From Syntrophaceae bacterium UBA2208 (GTDB lineage Bacteria; Desulfobacterota; BSN033; UBA1163), in contig DCUS01000033.1 in the NCBI GenBank assembly GCA_002327885.1, positions 1-6,169 of the forward strand: a stretch of 6,169 bases of DNA, in the 5' to 3' direction. Numbering within the stretch: the stretch's first letter is position 1; each line of letters opens with the position of its first letter. The notes under the pieces are model-generated. The model was not told the origin of the DNA, ran no database searches, and saw only the letters and a list, made by a program, of their open reading frames with translations. Shown here in pieces: positions 1-4,996 of this stretch. Both the position numbers and the translations under genes were made by a program.

Positions 1-767
1 CGAATGCGGTGGTTCACCTGATAGCAAAGACCCACACTCAGGACGCCAGTGACCTGTCGGACCTGTCCGAATACAGGCATACGAACGTTGACATTACAAA
101 AGCGCTCTTCGAGGCGTCATGGAAGGCGGGCGTGAAAAGGTTCATCTACATGAGCTCCATTAACGCGGTGGGCGAGGAGACGGCCCCGGGCGAGGCATTC
201 GCCGAGGATTCGACCTGCCACCCCGTAGACTTCTCCGGGATCACCAAGAGGGAGGCCGAGGAGATGGTCCTCAAGTACAGGGGCAAGATGGATGCGGTGA
301 TCCTGCGCGCTCCCCTGGTCTACGGCCCCGGGGTTAAGGGCAACTTTTTGAGGCTGATGGAGGAAGTTGAAAAGGGGACTCCCCTCCCTCTGGCCGGTGT
401 GAAAAACCACAGGAGCCTGGCCTTCACGGGCAACCTTTCCGCGGCCGTGGTAAAGATCCTGGAGGCCGAAACTTTGGCTGGAGGGGTCTATCACGTAGCG
501 GATGACGAGAAGCCCTCCACCCCGGAGCTGGTCGAGATGATGGCTGCCGTAATGGGGGCGAAGCCGCGCCTGTTTTACTCTCCGACGGGTTTGCTTGAGA
601 AAGTGGCCGGCTTTTCGGGAAAAGGCGAGATGGTTAAAAAGCTGACCCGCTCGCTGGTGGTCTCCCATGAAAGGCTCAAAAAAGAGCTTGAGTTCAAGCC
701 GCCCTACTCCCTGAGAAGGGGGCTGGAACTCACCTGCGGGAAGGGGAAGACCTTTCATCACCAATAG
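1..767 (+). CDS. Extended SDR, WbpV/WreQ-like nucleotide-sugar 4-ketoreductase or epimerase (5' partial)
   Basis: The reading frame is open to the left edge (codons from base 3 read N-A-V-V-H-L). The GTG at 9 is therefore an internal Val, and the NAD-binding GxxGxxG end is outside the window. Visible extended-SDR features, numbered from that Val, are the VVHL strand, N26 and the A-x-K-A-G-V-K-R-F segment, the YMSS active-site Ser (49-50), the R-A-P-L-V-Y-G-P-G-V-K block (100-110), the PLPLAGVKNHRSL block and the C-terminal S-L-x-V-S-x-x-x-L-K-x-x-L block. Taken together, these resemble the WbpV/WreQ branch, whose members reduce UDP-4-keto-6-deoxy-GlcNAc to UDP-QuiNAc or act as 4-epimerases. 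The exact substrate is inference. One oddity is that the catalytic YxxxK appears as S-G-I-T-K: Ser76 (codon 234-236, TCC) replaces Tyr, while Lys80 is kept. The gene is G+C-rich and converges on the next gene with an 8-base gap. Confidence 0.9.
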   Translation, partial: NAVVHLIAKTHTQDASDLSDLSEYRHTNVDITKALFEASWKAGVKRFIYMSSINAVGEETAPGEAFAEDSTCHPVDFSGITKREAEEMVLKYRGKMDAVILRAPLVYGPGVKGNFLRLMEEVEKGTPLPLAGVKNHRSLAFTGNLSAAVVKILEAETLAGGVYHVADDEKPSTPELVEMMAAVMGAKPRLFYSPTGLLEKVAGFSGKGEMVKKLTRSLVVSHERLKKELEFKPPYSLRRGLELTCGKGKTFHHQ

Positions 768-775
768 CGCGGGAG

Positions 776-1546
776 CTATCTCAGCCTGAATGCTGTGGCG
801 ATAACCCAGTAAAGGACAAGGTAACAGGATTTGAGGAAGGTCTGGGCCTCCATTTCGCGGTAGATCTTCCAGTGGTACCAGACAAGGCTGGCCTTGTTGG
901 CGGAAAGCGCGCCCTTTCTTACGCGGTGGCTTCCAAGGGGCTCGTGTATGCCGTAGAGGTGCCCGGCCTTTTTGATGACCTGCAACCAGAGGGCGTAGTC
1001 GTTCCTCTTCCTGATAGGGGGTATCCGGAACCTGCCGAGTTCCAGGGCATCGAAGATGACGGTGGAGTTTCCGGGGCAGACCCTGAGCAGCCCTTCGTGG
1101 TCGAGTCTGGGGCTGGGCCTTATCAACCGGCCGAGGTCGTCGCCTTTTTCATCGATCTTCGTATAGGCGGTGCAGGTGAAGCGGAAACCCTTATCTTTCA
1201 TGAAGCCCAGCTGCCTGGAGAGTTTTTCGGGGAACCAGAGGTCGTCGCAGTCGAGAAATGCGAAATACCTGCCTTTTGCCTCTTCCATGGCCTTGTTGCG
1301 GGCCGCGGCTGGACCTGAGTTGACGGGCAGCCTGGTGTAACGGATTCGGGGGTCCTTACGGGCGAAGGTTTCTACGACGGACTGCGTGTCATCAGAAGAA
1401 GCATCGTCGACAACGAGGAGCTCCCAGTTATCATAGTTCTGGGCCAGCACAGACCTGATCGCTTCGCCGATGAAGGCTCCGCAATTACAGGCTGGCATGA
1501 TTATGGAAACAAGTTCTTCTGATACGCTGCCTTCGGCAGGGCTCAT
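776..1546 (-). CDS. Glycosyltransferase family 2 (GT-A), TuaG-like
   Basis: This is a complete 256-residue protein, the usual length for TuaG-type GT2 enzymes, which transfer a sugar from a nucleotide donor to a lipid-linked acceptor at the inner face of the membrane. The GT-A core begins V-S-I-I-M-P-A (13-19), followed by V-V-D-D-A-S-S-D-D-T (45-54) for nucleotide binding. The metal-binding DxD is D-C-D-D (99-102), and R-N-D-Y-A-L-W-L (181-188) supplies D183 as the probable catalytic base. The C-terminus (about 238-251) is hydrophobic and may help it associate with the membrane; there is no signal peptide. The ATG start at 1546 has GGAGG (1557-1561 on this strand) 10 bases upstream. Cysteines at 20 and 22 replace the usual Tyr and a variable residue of the PxYN motif. 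The gene is G+C-rich, lies divergent from the next gene, and its TAG stop is 8 bases from the SDR stop. Donor and acceptor are unknown. Confidence 0.93.
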   Translation of the reverse strand: MSPAEGSVSEELVSIIMPACNCGAFIGEAIRSVLAQNYDNWELLVVDDASSDDTQSVVETFARKDPRIRYTRLPVNSGPAAARNKAMEEAKGRYFAFLDCDDLWFPEKLSRQLGFMKDKGFRFTCTAYTKIDEKGDDLGRLIRPSPRLDHEGLLRVCPGNSTVIFDALELGRFRIPPIRKRNDYALWLQVIKKAGHLYGIHEPLGSHRVRKGALSANKASLVWYHWKIYREMEAQTFLKSCYLVLYWVIATAFRLR

Positions 1547-1670
1547 GGGCCGGGAACCTCCAGGGCGTTATCGGGGCAGGTTTGAAATATGCTTATCACC
1601 AGGGATAGGATAGCGCTGAATGGGCAAAGTGCAAACTTCCTGAGAGCGAAAGGGGAGAAACTGATACCAA
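1547..1670. promoter_or_regulatory. Divergent intergenic region with candidate promoters for both flanking transferases
   Basis: These 124 bases separate the GT2 gene (minus) from the GT4 gene (plus), so promoters for both should lie here or inside the flanking 5' ends. On the plus strand TTGAAA (1582-1587) and TAGGAT (1606-1611) are 18 bases apart, a plausible sigma-70-type pair. On the minus strand TTGCAC (1634-1629) and TATCCT (1612-1607) are 16 bases apart, a weaker match. The two -10 hexamers would overlap almost exactly. The region is still moderately G+C-rich. I found no ops/JUMPstart GGCGGTAG element. All promoter assignments are made by eye. Confidence 0.35.
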
Positions 1671-2804
1671 ATGAAGATAGTCCTGCTGGCACCCCTTTCA
1701 GAGATCCATACCGTCCGCTGGGCAAACGCTTTTGCCGGAAAGGGGCATGAAGTGCATGTCATCACTTCCCACCCGGATACCATCCACAGAGTCTCGGACC
1801 GGGTGATAATTCATCCCCTCTCCTTTCCCGCCCCGGCAGGGTATTACCTGAATACATTTGTCCTCAAAAGATTGTTGAAGGAGATAAGGCCGGACGTACT
1901 CAACGCACACTACGCGTCAGGCTACGGAACCCTCGGAAGACTCGGCGGCTTTCAACCATACGTACTCTCCGTCTGGGGAAGCGATGTCTACGATTTCCCC
2001 TATAAAAGCCGGGTACACTCGAAACTGGTCAGGAAGAACTTGCTTGCCGCAGACAGGATCTGTTCAACAAGCAATGCAATGGCAGGGCAGGTCCGGAAGA
2101 TATGCCCAGAAGTGCAGGATGTAAGGATCACTCCCTTTGGTGTAGACACCCAAGTATTCTCACCGAAAATTGAATTGAGAGACGAGGATCTAATTACGAT
2201 CGGAACGGTTAAAAAGTTGGAACCCAAGTACGGGATAGACACCCTTCTGAAGACTTTCACCTGCGTTAAAGAACATTACGATCAAAAAGACCCGGGGACA
2301 TTAAAAAGGCTGAGACTGATTATCGTGGGGGGCGGTCCAGAAGAGCAGAAATTGAAAGGAATGGCGGATTACCTTGGTATATCAGACCATTGTCGTTGGA
2401 TTGGGAAAGTGCCTCACCCGGAGGTTCAGAACTATCTCAACATGTTTGATGTTTTCGCTGCCCTGAGCAGGAGCGAAAGCTTTGGTGTATCCGTAATTGA
2501 AGCTTCTGCATGTGGCCTGCCTGTTGTCGTATCTGATGCCGGAGGGTTGCCCGAAGTGGTCAAAGAGGGCGAAACAGGATTTGTGGTTCCTCGTGAAAAT
2601 CCAGAGGAAGCAGGGGAAGCGATGATAAGGCTGATCGATGACCCTGTTCTCCGCAAAGCAATTGGGAAAAAGGGCAGGGGGTATGTAATTAGGGAATATG
2701 AATGGGGTCATTGCGTGGGGAAATTGGAGAGAGTCCTGAAGGAAACTACGGAAACCTATTCCCCCAAAAAGAAATCCGGGCAGAAGAATATTCGCGTCGG
2801 CTAA
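1671..2804 (+). CDS. Glycosyltransferase family 4 (GT-B)
   Basis: This is a complete 377-residue retaining-type GT-B enzyme, predicted to transfer a sugar from a nucleotide donor to a growing lipid-linked glycan in the cytoplasm. The N-terminal acceptor domain begins MKIVLLAPLS and includes the H-x-V-R-W-A-N-A-F segment (13-21) and G-S-D-V-Y-D-F-P (103-110). The linker has P-F-G-V-D-T (155-160). The C-terminal donor domain has I-G-T-V-K-K-L (177-183), I-I-V-G-G-G-P-E-E (217-225) and the E-x7-E signature (E269, E277), followed by ASACGLPVVVSDAGGLPEVV. The last 20 or so residues form a Lys-rich tail. ATG 1671 is the only sensible start because an in-frame TGA lies at 1662-1664. The best Shine-Dalgarno (AGGGGAG, 1651-1657) is 13 bases away, longer than ideal. 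Its stop overlaps the stop of the opposing gene by 4 bases. G+C content is intermediate. The sugar specificity cannot be read from the sequence. Confidence 0.94.
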   Translation: MKIVLLAPLSEIHTVRWANAFAGKGHEVHVITSHPDTIHRVSDRVIIHPLSFPAPAGYYLNTFVLKRLLKEIRPDVLNAHYASGYGTLGRLGGFQPYVLSVWGSDVYDFPYKSRVHSKLVRKNLLAADRICSTSNAMAGQVRKICPEVQDVRITPFGVDTQVFSPKIELRDEDLITIGTVKKLEPKYGIDTLLKTFTCVKEHYDQKDPGTLKRLRLIIVGGGPEEQKLKGMADYLGISDHCRWIGKVPHPEVQNYLNMFDVFAALSRSESFGVSVIEASACGLPVVVSDAGGLPEVVKEGETGFVVPRENPEEAGEAMIRLIDDPVLRKAIGKKGRGYVIREYEWGHCVGKLERVLKETTETYSPKKKSGQKNIRVG

Positions 2805-3811
2805 CCGGGTGAACTCCATCTGAAATTGCGGATTGACCGGATGAAGGGACTGCTCCAGATCTTGAATGCGAGGCCAAGCAAACCGACCTTATCAAGAAAA
2901 AACATAAGAATCGTCTTAAATCCTGGTCCCGATCTTAAAAGTTCTGCCAAGGTGATCGCTGACTTCCTTTTTTCAATCTCACTCCTTAATTGAGCCAGTT
3001 CTTCGGTTGGTAAAGGCTGACGTTGGCAAATAAGACTGAGTTCCAAAAGTCCCCTCATGTAAAGTCCGGGTGATCTCTTTCTGAATAGCGTTTCTTCATG
3101 ATGCATGAAATGCAGAAACATTTCATCATGCACAAATAGGAAATCACTTAAGGATTCCATTGTAGGAACCCTTGTCGATGAGGCAGAATGAATGAACCGT
3201 TCATAGAGAAGGTCTGCCAGGAATGCTATCCTTCTTGCTTTAGGTATCAGATAAATATGAAGCAGTAGATCCTCGCAAAACCTTATTCCATAAGCCTTTT
3301 GAAATATTTCTTCCGTGAGAAGCCCCCTCAGGAAAACCTTGTTGCACAAATGGCCGTCCCTTTTCTGAAATATGATTTTGCAGGTATTCTTTACAGCATC
3401 ATCAGAAGTCGCGTTGTTATAAAGAGTATTTTTTTTGTTGTCAGCGCCAAAGTTTTCCCAGTTGCAGACAATTATATCCGCATCAGTCTCTGTCGCCCTG
3501 TTGAAAACTCTGGAAAACATGTTGCTCTTGACCTTATCATCAGCATCAACAAATCCAAGGTATCTTCCTTTGCTTGCTGCTACACCGGTCCACCGGGCTT
3601 TTGCTACCCCACTATTCGGCTGATTGATTAGAACAAAGTTGTCCTTAATTTCAAATTCTCTTGCAATTTCAAGAGTGCCATCGGTAGATCCATCGTTTAC
3701 AAGGATAACTTCATAGGAGTCCAACTCCTGATCAAACAAACTGTCCAGGCATCTTTTCAAGGTTCCTTCGGCGTTATAGGCTGGGACAACAATGCTGACC
3801 TTTGGGTTCAA
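2801..3811 (-). CDS. Glycosyltransferase family 2 (GT-A), paralogue of the upstream neighbour
   Basis: This is an inverting GT-A transferase of 336 residues from TTG 3811, or 339 from ATG 3820. Motifs, numbered from the TTG start, are P-K-V-S-I-V-V-P-A-Y-N, V-N-D-G-S-T-D, the DADD metal site (89-92), L-C-N-K-V-F, and C-E-D-L-L-L (E180-D181) with the probable catalytic Asp. About 130 C-terminal residues follow the core and contain Lys/Glu-rich and hydrophobic stretches. I prefer TTG because AAAGAGG (3827-3821) sits 9 bases before it but directly abuts the ATG, leaving no spacing. The paralogue at 3863-4870 also starts at the aligned TTG, and DADD then falls at the same residue numbers. The paralogue ends 42-51 bases upstream on the same strand, so the two genes are probably cotranscribed. 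The TAG stop overlaps the opposing GT4 gene by 4 bases. The gene is A+T-richer than the left side of the window. Substrates are unknown. Confidence 0.92.
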   Translation of the reverse strand: MNPKVSIVVPAYNAEGTLKRCLDSLFDQELDSYEVILVNDGSTDGTLEIAREFEIKDNFVLINQPNSGVAKARWTGVAASKGRYLGFVDADDKVKSNMFSRVFNRATETDADIIVCNWENFGADNKKNTLYNNATSDDAVKNTCKIIFQKRDGHLCNKVFLRGLLTEEIFQKAYGIRFCEDLLLHIYLIPKARRIAFLADLLYERFIHSASSTRVPTMESLSDFLFVHDEMFLHFMHHEETLFRKRSPGLYMRGLLELSLICQRQPLPTEELAQLRSEIEKRKSAITLAELLRSGPGFKTILMFFLDKVGLLGLAFKIWSSPFIRSIRNFRWSSPG

Positions 3812-3820
3812 GCTCGCCAT

Positions 3821-3827
3821 CCTCTTT
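3821..3827 (-). promoter_or_regulatory. Ribosome binding site that favours TTG 3811 over ATG 3820
   Basis: AAAGAGG on the minus strand ends immediately before ATG 3820-3818, with no spacer, but lies 9 bases before TTG 3811-3809. Normal Shine-Dalgarno geometry therefore favours the TTG. A weak GGGA six bases before the ATG keeps the ATG possible. Confidence 0.5.
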
Positions 3828-3862
3828 CCCGAGAGTCTTTAGAATACCTGAGAGAAAATCCT

Positions 3863-4870
3863 TTATGCCTTTTGGGAAAGCTTAAGCCTGAGTTCACGAA
3901 CTGGCCTGAATAAATCGCTCTCCCAAACGGAGTAGAAAGTCTCGAAAAGTCCTGCCCTAAGCAACATAATGTCGAAGAAAACGCCTGACCTTTTTGCTCT
4001 CCAAATACCTGAACCTGGGATGTCGTATAGTTTTGTTAGGATATTTGCCCTTAGATCACAGGCCTCCTGTTGTTTTTCTGCCCTGCTAAGGATCCTCAGA
4101 ATATCGATCAAGCCAATGGCATAGTAATACGGGGCCAAATGATTCCACTCAGAGAACCTGGGAGATTTGTAAAACTCAAAGAGAAAAGAACGGACCTTTA
4201 ACAGGTCAGCCAAAGCACTTACTTTTGGTCTGTTTGTTGCAGAAACAGGGTTCTGTACATAGAAATACAGGATCTCTTCCAGGTAGGCTACTTTTTGGGC
4301 TCTCGCAATAGTAGGGGCGAGAAGGAGCTGGTCCTGACCATATTTAATGCCTATTGTTTTCCGGTAGTCCTCATCAAAGAAAAGATCCCTTATAAACAAT
4401 TTGTTCCAAAGCGAACCATTGATAATACCTTTCATTACCTTCTCGGTTGCCCAAATTCCTGTTTCGCTGCCCTCTTTGTAACGTCGATACAGGTTTGTCC
4501 TCCCATTTACTCTTTTAACTCCGCAGATAACAACATCTGCTTCGGTTTCTATAACCTTTTGATACATTTTAGACATCATATCCGGTGCGATGTAATCATC
4601 GGCGTCCACAAAAGCAAGATAATCACTATCGCTTCCAGTAATGCCTCGCCAGCGAGCCCGTGCTGTTCCAGCGTTTGGTTGGTCTATCAGAACGAAATTT
4701 GAGTATCTCTCATAGGTTTTTGCAACTTCAAGGGTTCTGTCTGTGGATCCATCATTAACCAGAATTACTTCATAGGAATGGAAATCCTGGGCAAAGACAC
4801 TGTCCAAACAACGTTTCAAAGTTTTTTCGGTATTATAGACGGGAATAATAATGCTGATCCCTGGTTTCAA
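3863..4870 (-). CDS. Glycosyltransferase family 2 (GT-A), paralogue of the downstream neighbour
   Basis: This is a GT-A transferase of 335 residues from TTG 4870. Motifs, numbered from that start, are P-G-I-S-I-I-I-P-V-Y-N, V-N-D-G-S-T-D, DADD (89-92), S-L-W-N-K-L-F and Y-G-Q-D-Q-L-L-L (Q179-D180). Aligned by eye with the neighbour at 2801-3811, about 58 of 90 residues from the N-terminal Pro through DADD are identical with no gaps. The C-terminal halves share layout but much less sequence, which suggests a similar donor and a different acceptor or linkage. An upstream in-frame TTG at 4888 gives 341 residues, but AAGGAG (4882-4877) lies inside that extension and is 6 bases before TTG 4870, which decides the start. 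The catalytic E-D pair is Q-D here. It probably leads a two-gene unit with the downstream paralogue. The gene is A+T-rich. The sugar transferred is unknown. Confidence 0.92.
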   Translation of the reverse strand: MKPGISIIIPVYNTEKTLKRCLDSVFAQDFHSYEVILVNDGSTDRTLEVAKTYERYSNFVLIDQPNAGTARARWRGITGSDSDYLAFVDADDYIAPDMMSKMYQKVIETEADVVICGVKRVNGRTNLYRRYKEGSETGIWATEKVMKGIINGSLWNKLFIRDLFFDEDYRKTIGIKYGQDQLLLAPTIARAQKVAYLEEILYFYVQNPVSATNRPKVSALADLLKVRSFLFEFYKSPRFSEWNHLAPYYYAIGLIDILRILSRAEKQQEACDLRANILTKLYDIPGSGIWRAKRSGVFFDIMLLRAGLFETFYSVWESDLFRPVRELRLKLSQKA

Positions 4871-4996
4871 GAGATACTCCTTCCTCAAGTTACTTCTTAA
4901 GAAATTTTTCCAAAAAGCGATGCAAATATCCTCATTATTCAGTAAAAAATGGAAATTCTATTTCATACTGTGTAATTAATTTGCCTGTCTTTTATT
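4871..4996. other. A+T-rich spacer upstream of the GT2 pair
   Basis: These 126 bases lie between the stop of the WcaL-like gene and the start of the GT2 pair, all on the minus strand. They hold the ribosome binding site at 4877-4882 and a perfect palindrome, TTCTTAAGAA (4894-4903). Two -10-like hexamers read on the minus strand, AATAAT (4939-4934) and TAGAAT (4960-4955), have no matching -35. A weak 5-bp stem (4952-4964) is followed on the minus strand by a T-run (4949-4944), which could be a poor terminator. The length and A+T richness suggest that the GT2 pair has its own promoter here, but I cannot place it. Confidence 0.4.
4877..4882 (-). promoter_or_regulatory. Ribosome binding site deciding TTG start at 4870
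   Basis: AAGGAG on the minus strand is followed by a 6-base spacer and TTG 4870-4868. This is near-ideal geometry and argues that the longer reading frame from TTG 4888 is not the translated form. Confidence 0.7.

Noticed and set aside
51..68. Tandem 9-base repeat GACCTGTCG/GACCTGTCC encoding D-L-S-D-L-S.
   Set aside because: It has only two copies, is in frame and lies inside the SDR coding region; this is likely minor local slippage with no sign of function.
117..764. A long 215-residue minus-strand reading frame opposite the SDR.
   Set aside because: It is the antisense shadow of a G+C-rich gene with clear family motifs on the plus strand. The antisense product has no recognisable motif.
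764..779. Inverted repeat at the SDR/GT2 convergent junction as a bidirectional terminator.
   Set aside because: The stem is short and there is no T-run on either side; the symmetry arises mostly from two TAG stops facing each other.
872..1318. A 148-residue plus-strand reading frame opposite the GT2 gene.
   Set aside because: It is antisense to a gene with full GT2 signatures; the composition is an artefact of high G+C and no family is recognised.
1547..1670. JUMPstart/ops (GGCGGTAG) antitermination element expected ahead of long polysaccharide operons.
   Set aside because: No copy was found on either strand here or in the other intergenic spacer. The region ahead of the main operon may lie outside the window.
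1543..1725. A 60-residue minus-strand reading frame whose TGA overlaps the ATG of the GT2 gene (ATGA), suggesting a coupled upstream gene.
   Set aside because: It starts inside the opposite-strand GT4 gene, has no recognisable domain or convincing ribosome binding site, and most of it covers the intergenic region. The stop/start overlap is probably chance.
4944..4964. Minus-strand hairpin (GAAAT-AGA-ATTTC) followed by a T-run, as a terminator for the WcaL-like gene.
   Set aside because: The stem is five base pairs with one G-C pair, probably too weak for intrinsic termination; the region is simply A+T-rich.
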